NCBI GenBank assembly: GCA_012656075.1
Contig: JAAKBF010000087.1
Location: 372,001 to 436,000 of the forward strand
DNA length: 64,000 nt
Direction: 5' to 3'
Source of the DNA: Phytophthora hibernalis
Lineage: Eukaryota > Oomycota > Peronosporomycetes > Peronosporales > Peronosporaceae
Positions 21,536 through 33,821 of this stretch are shown in pieces. A program made the position numbers and the translations under genes. A model generated the notes under the pieces. It did not search any database. It was given only the letters and a program-made list of their open reading frames with translations, and was not told the origin of the DNA. The stretch's first letter is position 1, and each line of letters opens with the position of its first letter.

Positions 21536-23258
21536 CTGAGCTTAAGCAGACGAGGTCCTAGTTGCACTAAACTGAAAGACGGCTTTGAGTAAAACCTAAG
21601 TCTGCTTCATCTTCATCGAATCAAGAGTGCGTGTTCCTGGGAGGCCGTGCATCTCCGTGCAGCGTTTACAAGAGTCCAGTGCACCACTTATGCAGTAACG
21701 AGCTGTGTGGCTCTCTCGGAAAGGTAAAATTGTACATGTAGTGTTTTTCTGCTGTACCTCCTTCACGTTAAAATTAAGACGCCAAACGCGCAGGTTCTAT
21801 TGCTGCAAATCCGTCCACTGTGAAGACAGTGATCTGGAGGAGTTAGTACCCTAACAAAGAGGCGATTGAAAAGGCATACTCAAGTTCAGCATGAATCAGG
21901 GAAGCGTTCATTTCCGGAAAGTGGAGCAGTTTTGTTAGCCAATCAACGTATACATCTATTTTACCGAATTTAGACAAGATAAATGTCCTTCGGTTGTAAA
22001 ACTTACTCACACCGGGTCTGTTCAACGGCTTTTCAAGAACGAGTCTTTTCAGTAGGGTCAGTCGCTAAGAGCTCGCTGCGCTGAAGGACCGACAATGAGT
22101 GAGCTCAACGCCAACTGGTACTGCGCCGAAATTGTCTTGAGCTCCGGGGCACGGAAGAAAGCAAGAATCGTATCTGGAAAGCAGCACGTTAGTAGCGTTA
22201 GTAGAGCATTAGTAGTACTATTAGTAGTGGTAATACTAACGCTCTAGCCTAACTACTAATGATAATGCTAAGGTCCGTTTCCAGAATCTCGTTAGTATTA
22301 GCATTAGCACTACATATCCAAAATTGCCATCCCTGGCCGTGATTCGTCGTAACCGTGAATGATGGGTGGTGGCAAATTTACAGTATTTTTAAGAAACAGC
22401 GTAGGATAATGATATTTGATAAGATTATGTTCGATACATCATTCCTGGGCGTTCATTCTTTTTGGTAAACTAACGCCGTGTTTTACACGGAGAAGCTCTG
22501 GATTGGATTCCTGCTGCAGAGTTCCTTGGCAAAGAACTCTGCATTGCGTACGGACTCAACTTCGACTCTCTCGTGGTCGCTCATGCTCGGTCAGGTCCCA
22601 GTACAGCTGGGAATCCACTCGCCAACCTTGGTTGATTGGGGACCGCCATCCATCGTGGATGGCAGCCAACTATCTTGGGTTGCTAGTGAAAGATTTTGAT
22701 TTTTTAGGCTTACTGCTATCCTCTTCATGCACGACACGTGGCTAAACTAATACCACTATGAGTTTCACTCGCAACTGCACAGGCGTTCGTCCTCTCCTTC
22801 TCTCCGTTGAAGCACCTACTCAACGCACCAAAGCTGCTACAGTACAGTTACAACACAGACCCTGATGAAGTAGTCGTTCGGCCGAACACTAACCAGTGTC
22901 TTCGTTTTCGTACATTTTCGTTGTCTCGTATTCAAATTTAGTTGGTGGAAAACTTCCGGCGTATTTCTATCAGGATTCCAACGCCACACGTGCCTTAGAA
23001 TTGTTCGGATTTTTATCCTACTGGGTTTTGAAGCTTATAGCTGATAATTTTTGTTGAACACATTTCCTTCAAGCAACATTCAGTGGGTGGGTGGGTTTTG
23101 ATGTTACCCGTGGCCGCTACGGTCGACATTCATCTGGGTGTTTTCATTGTCAACCAGTTATTATATATTAAGGGTAAAGTGTCTTTATATGACAAAGCAG
23201 AGGTATCACTTGGCTACCCCTTCATCTAATTAAAGAGTGGACACCCACCGATTTCGAC
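21536..23258. other. Intergenic DNA with a TAGTA-rich patch
   Basis: No gene recognised. At 22190-22320 a patch built from CATTAGTA, CGTTAGTA and inverse forms (TACTAACG) could fold on itself and looks like decayed short repeats. The rest is unassigned. Confidence 0.35.
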
Positions 23259-23565
23259 TTAACCCTTTTGTTGCCCATACATTTTCTATTTGAAAATATG
23301 TTTACTTTAATCAAGATAAAATTGCAAAACGATGCATAATGCCTCGTTTTGCTATTACTTTCCTGTGACTATATTCTACGTTTTCTGAAATGACCAGAAA
23401 ATGTTTTGGGTGATATTTGTAAAACGTGGCATAATGCATCGTTTTGGTCAGTTTTCCGGTAGGCATATTATTGGTCAATCTTAAAATCCTAATATTTGAT
23501 TGTACGATTTTGGTAAAACGATGCATTATGCCACGTTTAGGCCCAGTCGGCAACAAAAGGGTTAA
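23259..23565. mobile_element. PiggyBac-like MITE in a TTAA target duplication
   Basis: A 299-bp block (23263-23561) starts CCCTTTTGTTGCC and ends with its inverse GGCAACAAAAGGG. It is flanked on both sides by TTAA (23259-23262 and 23562-23565). TTAA duplications with CCC...GGG ends are the hallmark of piggyBac elements. It has no coding capacity, so it would need a transposase from elsewhere. Inside are three near-palindromes of 28-29 bp (23324-23352, 23419-23447, 23512-23539) built on AAAACG-TGCATAATGC-CGTTTT, spaced about 95 bp apart. Confidence 0.75.
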
Positions 23566-25374
23566 AAATCTGACAGGGATCTTATATAACAGGTCTATCG
23601 ATTTCAAAGATATTTGTAAACTGGCGTCTTCCAGAAAGAAGATTTTTAAAAGTATATGCATAAAAGGTAAGAGGTTTTATTAAAGGTTCGAGTCCCCTTT
23701 AGGGAAAAACTCTGATTTAAATCCAGAGAATTGGGACCGACTTTTACCCTATCATGTATCAGATGGACACGGTTCCCACTTGATGAAAGTATGTGTTGCC
23801 AAAAGGATACGATCAAAAATAGAAAAATATATAAAACTAGATGTCCATTAACAGATTTCTGGAAAGCGGCTACCTTATACTGTGTTGCAAACCCATTTTA
23901 ACCTTTCGCGAACGCGATGTTTTTAATAAAATATAGTATACCATACAAGCCAAGATGTTAAGACGTGAACGGGGTCAAAATAACAACTTTCATAAATCAC
24001 TGTACTCGCCTCGGCTGGTGTCCCTTCCACACAGTTGTACAGAGATGGTGAAGGGGGTCATTTCGACCGCCTTCATAGACCACGGTACTCGCCTGATTAT
24101 TGTGGAGGTTTTTTTCTTGGCAAAACGCGCAAACTGGCAACCCTGTGCGTTGATTGGTGGCTATCGAAAGCACCATGTTCACGTAACTGTCGTGTAGGAT
24201 TATGCAGAAATTCTCATTACCAAATGGTATGAGTCCCATCACCAACATTCGCTTTCCTACAACAGTCAACGAGCGTTGGATCAATACCTGAAGACCAGGA
24301 ACGATCCCTTACACCGGGTTGGCTGTGAACCCTCTGTACACCTAGGTTGTATTAGTTTAACCCTAAAACCTGCAACCACTAGCCATGAGCGAGAGCTAGT
24401 ATGCAATATTGCGCTTTCGCGCGAACGCCTGCAGTCCCTCAGAAGGAAGGGTACCGGCTGTCAAGCCTAATACTGGTTTGCAGAGATGAAACCTCGGCGG
24501 GTAGTGAAATATATCGGGAACACTCGGTTCAACTAAATTATATGGGAGACGGCGTTCCTCGTCTCTCCCAACACTCGATCAATGTACCTTGAGTTCGTTG
24601 ACAGGCATCCCACGTAGCCGAGCGTATCTAGACCCTAAGATAAGCAAATTAGACTTACCGAAGACGGACTTGACCCTTGGTGACTTGGGCGGAAGACTGC
24701 ATTTATATATGGTTTGTACGGCTCTGAGAGCCTCTGTAGGTCATCCAATAGCTAGTCCTATATCTAAATACGAATATCCAGTGCGAACAGATTCTAGTAC
24801 GTGATCCCGTACCCGGATCTATAAGACCGAGGCGAGGGTACGACACTGGAATGGGTACAAACGAGAGTTCGTACCCTCGGCCGGGAATTTATTATACCCG
24901 ACCGAGGATTCGGTCACTAAACTTTCACGGTCACTGCGGCGCGGGCAATGTAATCCGCCAATCGGATGGCGCTGACGCCTTTCACTGAAAGGCACAACGT
25001 CGATAATCGAGTGACCGAGCTGTGACCGCTTGCCCGCAAACCCCAACGCCACAGCTTCCCCGCCTCGACGCAAGCTTGTGTTTGTTAGTAGACCAGACTA
25101 TATACCCCGATAAGAAGACGGTGAGCACATCATTATATGGCGGATTGCACACAGGAAGAAGAACCAATCAGCTCAGGAGTAGACCACTCATCTGCCAGGC
25201 CATGGCTGCATGCGGGTAGACAATGACAACGAACGTATTCCGTTTCATGCGCTGCATGCTTGTTGGGAATAAAGTAAACGAAGACTGATGCTGGTTGATT
25301 TGAGCATTTATTTACGGAGAGGTGTTGATAGTGTATTACGCTGGATCGGTATTGTCATATCTTACACGTTTGCA
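23566..25374. other. Unassigned DNA with hairpins; possible old LTR-like stretch
   Basis: No gene recognised. Hairpins lie at 24542-24570 (GGGAGACG with CGTCTCTCCC) and about 24827-24882 (CGAGGGTACGA with TCGTACCCTCG). From 24590 to 25200 base use and a TATATA motif (about 25097) recall a promoter-bearing LTR, but no second copy or coding part is present. Confidence 0.3.
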
Positions 25375-27489
25375 GAATTACTTACGAGAAGGCAACTGCT
25401 CCAGGTATTCTGGTGCTGGGTCTGAAATTTTTTCAACCTTGGCGCGGACGCTGTATGCTTCAATGAGGGTGCTGAGTTTGCCATCGCGTTGGAGCTGTCG
25501 GAGATGTTTAAAGACCGATGAACCGTTCATGCGGTTAATGCCGATACTATCATAGAATTCGTACAAGTTATGCTCTGTTACATGACCGGTACGTAGTAAA
25601 TCATCTGCGTACGTGGGCGAAGATGGATCAAGGGAAAATCCGCTCGGTAGAAACAGCTTCATTTAGTCCGTGGGCTGCTTGTAGGCAGATTTCTTTTGGC
25701 GAGAAGAGCAACGTTCCCACATTCTTTGCGTTTTACTGTATCACTCGACCCAAATGGCCGCCGGCGTTTTAGGAATCGACTTGGATCCACAAGAATCAGT
25801 CTTATCCGGACAACTAGTAGAAAGTGTTGTCGTTGTTGCAAGGGTGGAAGCTGGCCGAGCTTGTTATCCAGATACCCCACTATCAATGGTGACAACCCGA
25901 GCCTCCATTTGACCGAGTCGTTTCATTAAATCTTGATTCATCGCCACCAGCTCACCAATCACACAGTTTTGGTGGTTGATAAGTCTTTCTCCTCTTTAGT
26001 AACCTCAGCCACCCCCTCCACTGCCTTTTCAAGGGAATCTTGAATAGCTTTGCGCTGTAGTTCTGAGCTCCACGATAGCACCTGGGCCTTTGGGGTGCCG
26101 AGAGAAACGAGACGCTCACGCATTCTGCTTGCGTAAGGGCACATTAGGTATCGATCAAGCACTTCAGGGAACCGTTGAATAAGTGTTAAGACGAGTACAT
26201 CCACAACGCGCTCATTAATTTTCTTCTCGGGATCTTGCGTGCTTAGACTTGTTTGGAAAAGAAATGTTGCCAACAAAAGTGCACAATCCCGAGTAGCCGA
26301 GTCGAACCACGATAGCATCGGCACAAAAAAATTTTGTTCGCCTCCCAACCACTCAGCACACGAGACACCTTTTGATCTTCACTGGTGGTGTTGAACACAT
26401 AGGCACATGCCTTTTTGGTGGCCGTCATGTTCCATGAACCGCGATCAAATATTCATTGGGCACAAAGCGACGGGTCACTGTTCGCGTGTTGGGCACATTC
26501 TTGTCTAAATGAGTGCGAAGTGAGATTTGGGGTCGGCTTCGCGCGGCACTGGGCTTGCGAAGCAGATTTCGCAACACGGTTCACGTAAGCATGGACCTTC
26601 ATGTTGCTTTCCGTTTTTTAGTCGTTCGTCGCCAGAGGGATCACAGTCTGCGGTATCCATCGTACAGTTAGCAATTGTCTCCGCAAACGGTATATCGGCT
26701 GGCGCCGTCAGTTTTTCAGCGCTACCATCAAAGAGCTGGGGATGATCTAGCACTTGTGACATGGAGAACTCTTGCATCACCAGTGCCATCGCAATTGCGT
26801 GCAGAGGACACGTAATAAAACTATCCCTGTCTGGGAAGTGTGAGAGACCCTGTTCTCGGAGGTTTTGACACGAATAAGCCTGATGAATACGAATTCATCA
26901 GCACTCACGGACAGACTGCTCTTGGCTACACACCCCAGATCAGAGGCGCGACCAAGCGCGTACCACATTAGCGCTAGAAGCGCAGCGTCCTGGTAGTTCT
27001 TGGGGCTTGTAGCATCGAAGTAAATACCATCCATGAGCGTTCGCAGGTCCACCTTAGTGCATGCAGGCGCCTTCTTAATCACGTCTTCCTCAGATCGTTT
27101 AAGACAGTAGCGCTCCAGCGTCTGCGCCATCTTGATCAGCTTCTTTTCAATGACACCGCGGTGCTTGGGGTAGCTGTCAAGCAGCCAGTTTTTCACGTGT
27201 CGATAATAGCTCATCACCGAATTTCTAGCGAGCGACTTCCCCGCTCTCCCGTCAACAAAGGCCAGATACACGGCAAAACGGTCCATTAGCTTACAAACAC
27301 AGATCCGTCTGTATCACTGAGAAGACACGACGCGATGAACCCCATGGCTACGTCTTCGGACGCGAGGAAACGCCCAAACGCGTTTATTGCAGTGTTCTGT
27401 GCCCTTTGGAGTTCGTAGGAGCGAGGTCTTGGAGGCCCATTGCTTGTTTGTGTCTTTTGTCGGCAACAGTGCAGATATGAAAGTGACAC
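25375..27489 (-). pseudogene. Crypton A: decayed tyrosine-recombinase transposon
   Basis: Cryptons move with a tyrosine recombinase rather than a DDE enzyme. The minus strand reads an N-terminal helical region (about 27430-27300, NTAINAFGRFLASEDVAMGF). A core-binding part begins at 27286 (MDRFAVYLAFVDGRAGKSLA), then ALLALMWYALGRASDLG carries the first catalytic R. The HSFR box (H-x-x-R) is near 26495, and KACAYVFNTTSEDQKVSR near 26400 carries the catalytic Y. A C-terminal helical region follows to 25959, and a further segment to 25378 (YADDLLRTGHVTEHNLYEFY). Frame changes near 27290 and 26500 and a TGA where W is usual near 26455 disable it. The order and spacing match oomycete Cryptons. Confidence 0.75.
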
Positions 27490-28453
27490 ACGTCAAACTA
27501 TTGGTCCGTATGCCTCAGTCACATATTTCGGAGCGTCTGCCGACAAAATACGTCGGTGCAGCGTCAGTAGTGGTTTCACCTAACCCTATGTTCGTTGATT
27601 GGCTAGAATATAAATGGAAGCAATGTCGTTGGTGAAAAAGAGCAAGCATCTATTTTTAGATTTTGAATGCATACTTTTATCAAGATAAAGTCATTCTGTC
27701 GGCAACGTCATGATATTACTCCATACCCACCCATGAGACACACGGGTACGGGTGGGTACATGTATTACCCTACGTTGGGCACCCATTTGCGAGCTCTGGT
27801 CGATTGGTCTAGTTCCACCCTTTTATTGGACAAAAACCTAAACAAAAATATCTTTCGTATTTTGCCGGCACGCACCGTACCGGTCCCGTAAATCACGGTG
27901 ATCATGCAGGGCACAGAAAAGACACACTGATAGAGTTTTTATTTTTGAAAATGTTGCATGTTTGCCGTACCTTGCATGATCGCCGTGATTTACGGTATGT
28001 TGCGGTTTTTTAATATGTCGGAATCGTCGCTGCGGCAAAAGTTATTGGTTTTTCCCAAACGGTGGATAGCCGGAAAATACAGTTTGGCAAAATTTGCATT
28101 TGCCCAAAAGTTTTCCAACCGGTGGAGACGCTCTAAACATGAATAAAAACGTACACTTCCCGTAATTTTTCTTCGAAGTGTACCAATCTACACGAATTTC
28201 AGAGCTTCCTCGGTCAACGCGCGACTTTGTATGAATGACAAGTCGGTTATTGACCTGTTGGAGAATCGTGGATTTTAGCTGTGTTGGCAGTGAAAACGAA
28301 AACGCAACCGAAAGTCCCAACAAGACGTTGTATACCACTACAATGCCTAATCTCCGTGATGACAACGATGGACAAATTCAAATGCTGTAACGTTACTGAT
28401 GCTTTAACTAGAAGAGAATCCTCAGGAGATCTATGGCTCGTCACGGAGCAATC
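27490..28453. other. Intergenic DNA downstream of the RXLR gene
   Basis: No gene seen. Short inverted motif around 27725-27765 (CCATACCCACCC with GGGTGGGTA). A stretch at 28186-28235 (GAATTTCAGAGCTTCC, then CGCGACTTTG) weakly resembles the R1-tail repeat. Confidence 0.35.
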
Positions 28454-28852
28454 CTAATTGAGCCCCTTATCCTTAAGGAACGCCGAGTAAGCAACCCATT
28501 TACGGTAATATGGGTTGTTGTCAAGGTCTTTGATGCCACCATGCTTGTACGCTCGGCGCACGATGGGTTCGAGTGCGAACCGCGAGTACACATCGTCTGA
28601 GGTTTCTGCATTCGCGTGCCATTTCGCGAATTTTTGGGCCAAAGTTTTTCCTCCCCTCTCTTCAGGTTCGTCATCATCTTCATTGTTCGCCTTGACACCC
28701 CTCAGAAATCGGTTTTCGTTCGCATCGGTCTGGGTATTCGCTTGAGCAAGGTTTTGAAAGGTCAGCTCGTAGTGCTTCAACTGGTTGGCATCCGCGGTTG
28801 TCAGAGTAGCAAGTGTGACTGCAACTGCGAGCAGAACGAAGTCCAGGCGCAT
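28454..28852 (-). CDS. Intact RXLR effector, 132 aa
   Basis: A secreted effector predicted to enter plant cells. I chose the ATG at 28852 over upstream in-frame starts because it opens a clean signal peptide, MRLDFVLLAVAVTLATLTTA, with likely cleavage after residue 22. The RXLR motif is RFLR at residues 48-51, followed by the acidic motif DDDEPEER at 59-66, the classic spacing. The C-terminal half (residues 70-132) is helical with W and Y positions (AQKFAKWHA, then NPYYRKWVAY) like a single short WY-type unit. The frame is uninterrupted, without intron, and ends at TAA. It is isolated between a Crypton and dispersed repeats, as usual for effectors in gene-sparse regions. Confidence 0.9.
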   Translation of the reverse strand: MRLDFVLLAVAVTLATLTTADANQLKHYELTFQNLAQANTQTDANENRFLRGVKANNEDDDEPEERGGKTLAQKFAKWHANAETSDDVYSRFALEPIVRRAYKHGGIKDLDNNPYYRKWVAYSAFLKDKGLN

Positions 28853-29376
28853 GACTGGTTGGTTGGTCGATGAATTTACTGTTTGGTTGGACGCTGGGAT
28901 GCAAATTGAGAAGTGACATCGGATACGTTGCGAAGATTCCAAGACCCTACATCAAAGTTTGGAGCGTTCGTTGAATGTAAAACATCTACTGGTACATGTA
29001 CACCGTTGGCTGGTATTGATTACTGTAGGGAGACCCGCTATGATGGCGGCCATCCAGTTGTATCATTTCCATTAGAGATACAACTTGTATAAAACTGTCA
29101 CGATTTGAGTCAATTGAGGTCCGAAACATAAATCGTTGGTTGACCTTGTAATCACAGCGTAGTCATAAAACACGCTGACGTCGATGCATTTTTATTCTTA
29201 ATCGGCACCCGAATACAAGTAGTAACCGATTAGCTTCTACCGGTAAATCCGAATCACTTGCGAATCAAATCCAGCTGACAATTTTGATTATAATTCAGGG
29301 AGCTTCAATCTGAGCTCAGCTGCTTCGCAAAAATTTATATCTTTTAATCGCTGGCTTACATTTGCGGGTAAAGCGA
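28853..29376. other. 5' region of the RXLR gene, nothing recognised
   Basis: Would contain the promoter of the RXLR gene. No core element or repeat could be identified confidently. Confidence 0.3.
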
Positions 29377-29980
29377 GGACGGCCAAAACTCTTGAGACTC
29401 TCAGCCCCACCATATCCACTATGTAAGCACGTCGAAATGGCCACCATCAGTCTTTTTCGGTAGCACTGCTACCCCATCATAGATTATGAAGTAGACAATA
29501 AATCAGATCAAAACAGCTTGTACTAAACTTGCCAAATGGTGTAACATTGTTTATACAAATTAAAAGACCGGAATATGTTGTCTTTCCCATCACCGCCGAC
29601 ATATGGCATGCAACCTGTGTTAATGGGGATACCGTAATTTTGAAAGGGCTTTTCCCTGGATAGGGATGATTGTTTTTTAATGTTTGCCACACTCAAAACG
29701 TTTTAAAATTCGTTATGAGAGTTTTATTCAACATTTCTAATCCCAGAGCACGGCGATAGTTCAAGTTATAACGTGTTGTAATGGTTTTCATACCATAGGA
29801 TAGCATTACCAAAGTAGACGTTCATGAGGGATATCCAAAGAGTTGACACCGACACCAACTGAGCGTTCAGGGCTTCTTGTTCACGTTGCATCTGTGGAGA
29901 TATCCACTCCGGTGTCGTCTCCTTAGCCTTGATCGATACTAGACCACATCTCGACAAAGGTCGCAACATTCTCACTCAGG
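29377..29980 (-). repeat. Dispersed repeat R2, copy 1, with degenerate coding remnant and an R3 insertion
   Basis: Homologous, inverted, to 35590-36070. The minus strand has a short frame at 29975-29766 (IKAKETTPEWISPQMQREQE, then STLWISLMNVYFGNA) matching a decayed plus-strand reading near 35680-35800. The R2 similarity is interrupted at 29463-29612 by the R3 sequence and resumes at 29380-29460 (GGCCACCATCAG). This looks like a nested insertion. The encoded protein is not recognised. Confidence 0.6.
29463..29612 (+). repeat. Dispersed repeat R3, copy 2, nested in R2
   Basis: Same order of motifs as 17379-17560 (TATGAAGTAGACAATA, CAAAACAGCTTGTACTAA, AAAGACCGGAATA, CACCGCC) with scattered substitutions. 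The R2 copy at 35590-36070 lacks it. Confidence 0.65.
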
Positions 29981-30474
29981 TCTCATAGCTCTTACCTCGT
30001 TTTTACCGATTTACACACTATTGATATGCTACGCAATAAATTATGCGTTATTTCATGTTGATGAAAAACTGAGTCCTTTATCAGTGATTGTAACTGTAGC
30101 AACTTATGCATTATGTGGTACACGCGTACTATTAGACCAGAAATATGGCGTAAGAACTACCATGGAACAGCGACTATGCTATCTTTTTTCTCAACTGGTA
30201 AGATCGAAGATAAGATTAGAGCTGCGCAGCGACTGAAATCACTACCGGTGACTAAATTGTGCAGTATTAAAATGAGAAATTTTCAAATGAGAAACACACA
30301 GGATCGTGACCGCGCCTATGCTGGATCTGGTACATGTTCTTCAACAACGCCACGTCTACGTTTTTTTATTGTTGTATGGTCTTAAATCTTCACAATTCCT
30401 CCGATGCCAATTCTTCATTTGCCCACGAACAGTTTCATATTGCTATATTATGTGAGTGGGAGTGTTGATACTTT
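29981..30474. other. Unassigned DNA
   Basis: Only short open frames with no recognisable domain. Confidence 0.3.
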
Positions 30475-31060
30475 TGTTCTCTGGATTTTATATCCAAAGT
30501 CTACCAGGCGAGGTCTGAATCCTTGCATTTCTTATACCTTTCGTAATACGATTTGGATACTTCAACAAATTAGCTTTAAAACCCTGCTATATTTGATAAC
30601 CGGATCGAATATTATTTTATTTGTGGCGGTTGACCCATCCGCAGCCCAACACACCTCTATAATATGATATCACTTATATTCGTATTTTACCTGCAGCAGA
30701 TGATTTATCCAGACCGTTCGAGCAACATTTTGAATGATATTTTTCTTCGAGCAACACTACTTTAATACCGAGCACCGTAAACTACAGTGGTGTGTAGATA
30801 AATTCCGTACCTTTGGAATGCACACAGTGGTGAATGCCAATATCGTATATTGCCATCATTTGAGAATACATGTATACCGGTATTATAGCGTAACAACACT
30901 GTTTAAACGTTTTACACAAAAATATCGGAGCGCAACAAAGCCGCGACTTCGCACGGAACAACTCTGGATTTTACTTTGAGCTCAACAAACCAGTTTCAAA
31001 GTGGTCTTTATAGAAAAATGGATTGGAATTCGTCGTGCAAAATTCACTTAATATTCATGT
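30475..31060 (+). repeat. Dispersed repeat R1, copy 1 (longest)
   Basis: Starts TTCTCTGGATTTTATATCC and shares about 285 bp with 36672-36960 and 48318-48605, including GGTCTGAATCCTTGCATTTC and GCAGATGATTTATCCA and ending in CGAGCAACAC. Its tail (30925-31060: GCGACTTCGCACGGAACAAC, then GGATTGGAATTCGTCGTGCA) recurs inverted at 37848-37990 and in short form at 48612-48670 and 49478-49560. It has no clear coding function. Confidence 0.75.
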
Positions 31061-32900
31061 ACGCCATTTTTGTATTGTATTGATTAGGAGATACTGATAG
31101 GAACGATACTCAAGTAAAGGCGGAAATAAGCTGTACTTCGAAGTATTGCTGTTTGCACATATTTTTACCTCTATTTTAGAGTTCTATTTCAGACTTCATC
31201 ATTTCTAAAACCGACTTGTCGCCCTGGGTAAAACAGAGCTTTATTTTCTGCTTTATTTATCTTTTACGAAGTGCGTAAAAGCGACCTGACTCCTTGCCCG
31301 GAAGCTCCACGGCGATCGCGCCGCCGGCGTCGACTAACCTGCCGTACTACGTGTTACGTCTATGCGGCTATCTGCGAGGCTCACAAGTGCTCTGACGCCA
31401 CGCGCAAATTCATCAGTAAGACCCGCAAGGCGCGCGCCTCTCGTGTCGTGTAGGGCTTCCATCGGCATACGACGTTCTCGTGGGTGGTTGTGGGGCGGTC
31501 TAGGTGGGGGTGAAGATCGCCGTAATAACAGCGAGGGCAACTGCACGCCGCCCTCGGGGCTCCAGAATCATCTTGTTCCGTTTGGTCTCGGGCACTGGAT
31601 CATTACTTTCATATAGCTGTATGCTGCGATTTTTTTCTTTATTGGCTAGTATTAATGATTCTAGTTATCTGCATACTGTGACAAGCTTTGATCTTCTAAG
31701 ACAAGAAACATTTAATGAACGCATTGTGTAGAACAATAATACTCCGCTTTACAACAACTCTTGCAATGACATAGCATTGCTTGATGTATAGTGGCAGATT
31801 GTAAAGGGCGATACGTTTCGTTGTTGACACCAGGTGTTTGTCAAACTCAAATGATCTTGTAGCTCCTGCAAGTATTGCTAACAATAGAACAGGGGGTGCT
31901 TACGTAACTAAACGTACTTGTCAGTCAAGCGGGTTGTCTCCTTAGCTGGTTTGGTGTTAGGGCGCTGCCTGATACTTAATCTAAACTGCTGAATTGTTCA
32001 TGTCTGTTTTGGATGAATTGGGTCGGAAATGCGCTTTTGAAACGGCATTTCCGGATTCACTGGCTGTAATTCTCTTTGTACTGGCATACAACAGACTTTT
32101 AATAAAGCTGACAAGTCGTAATTAAGACCTCGCATATTTGCAAAACTCAGTTTCAATAGCCCGATTTGCAAAAACATCTGCAAAGCACAATACATGTATT
32201 AGCAACATGTTGGTTGAAGGAGTGTTGAAGGAATCCTACTTTGCTTCTATTTAAACGGTTGCTACTTGTATAATCATGCCTGCGTATTTACTCAAACGAA
32301 ACCCCTCCCAATGCGTGTAACTTTCTTGTATCCATAGACCACCGGGCGTAATAATTTCCCTAAATTTTGTTGGCCAAGATAGCTGCAGGAAATGTTTCGT
32401 TCACACTGCACGAGTAGTTTTCCGTGAATGATGCAATTCTGTATTTTGTACGTAGTCTTGCATGGAAATACAACGACGCACGCATATTCTTACTGGATGA
32501 ATGCCGGACAATAACCAACATGATGTGGTGTCATCATTTTTATATTTAATGGACACGCGCTCACCTGTGCGAAAATACTACATCCACATGCGACTGGAAT
32601 ATTCGAAGTACGTAGTACTTTAATTAATAACTACTTCGCACAATTTTATACCTTATCTTTGGAGAGATTATCCCCTAAGCGTATGTTCTCCGCAAATATG
32701 TTTGTGAACTTTACTAAACACTAAACTAACTTGACCCAAGCAGGAAACGTGTGTTTTGATCGAGCTACCGAAGTAACTTTAACAAAACTTCCCTATCAAT
32801 CAATGGCCCTTCTGGGTTTTAATAATTCAGACCTGGTAATTTATTCGTAATTTTCCGGCGGATGTTTGTTGTTTTAGTCCTGTCGGCCAGGAACTTAAGT
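31061..32900. other. Unassigned mainly AT-rich DNA
   Basis: No gene recognised. A GC-rich island at 31265-31560 has a short frame ending TRKFISKTRKARASRVV that looks coding-like but is too short to name; it may be a captured exon. Confidence 0.3.
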
Positions 32901-33821
32901 TATCTAAATATTTTGAAATACCCGGTCAGTGGCCACCTCTGCCTTTAATATGGGAGATAGACGATCTGCGTCAACTGGACAGGCTCGTGAAGACAAAGGC
33001 TAAGGACGGTACGCACACACTCGAGCTCCAGGAGCCAGGCCTTCCGACCGTCTTGCAGCGTATGCAGGTCGACCCAATTGCTGGTGCTGAAGCCGTGGCG
33101 AGGTATCGCCCACTGCATGTACGTATGCTGGTTGTACCGCCCCACGTCGAAATCCCTCCGACGGGATCCCTATACCCTGTGCAGTAGACTCCATTTTGGT
33201 AATTATTGAGTCCTACCTGTACTGTTTTGGACCCTCCCGCGCCATTCTTGCCGTTAAAGTGACCCAAAACGTGCTCTTGCATATTGACACTAAGCATCAA
33301 CGCTTGCTGCCGCTCGTCACTACCGCTTTACGCCTTTGTTTTTAAGTGAAGTAAATTGATGTCACTTAGTTAAACTAACGACTTCCTATGCCCGTTCTAA
33401 CTTCTGTCCCTACGCCAGCAGTTAGCTATACTCCCGGTCCAAGCTTACGCTTCCCGTTCCATGCCGACGGCCCAACGGGCAGGCGGCCACAACATCCTCA
33501 TGCGAGTACTCAATTAACATTGTAGGTCGGATTTAACAGGCTATTACATATTGTGGACAGCAAATGGCTTTTTGATGGCCTGGTGATCAAATTTGTTGGG
33601 GCATTGAAATACGTGCACATTGAAAATAACAAAGTGCGCTTATCCTGATACAAACGATCGTACTATAATACCGGGTGTTGACCTCAATTTACTACTGAAG
33701 TACTATAATATAACATCCACAATTGCTGTGAGTTGCAGCATGTTGTTTATCACGACACGGCCATTTCATTTTGCTCGGTGGTGACTACTACTAGTTGTTT
33801 TGGTGTTGGGAAATAAGCTGC
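32901..33821. other. GC-richer coding-like patch, then 3' flank of the transporter
   Basis: At 32940-33190 both strands are open for 60-110 codons. The plus reading (WEIDDLRQLDRLVKTKAKDG, then VRMLVVPPHVEIPPTG) looks most protein-like, but no family or start is recognised. Possibly another captured exon. From 33200 to 33821 nothing is seen; it should hold the polyadenylation region of the transporter gene. Confidence 0.25.

Noticed and set aside
23690..23705. GGTTCGAGTCC resembling a tRNA T-arm (B-box)
   Set aside because: No D-arm, anticodon arm or acceptor pairing upstream.
24590..25200. Possible LTR
   Set aside because: No second copy, primer-binding site or coding part found in the window.
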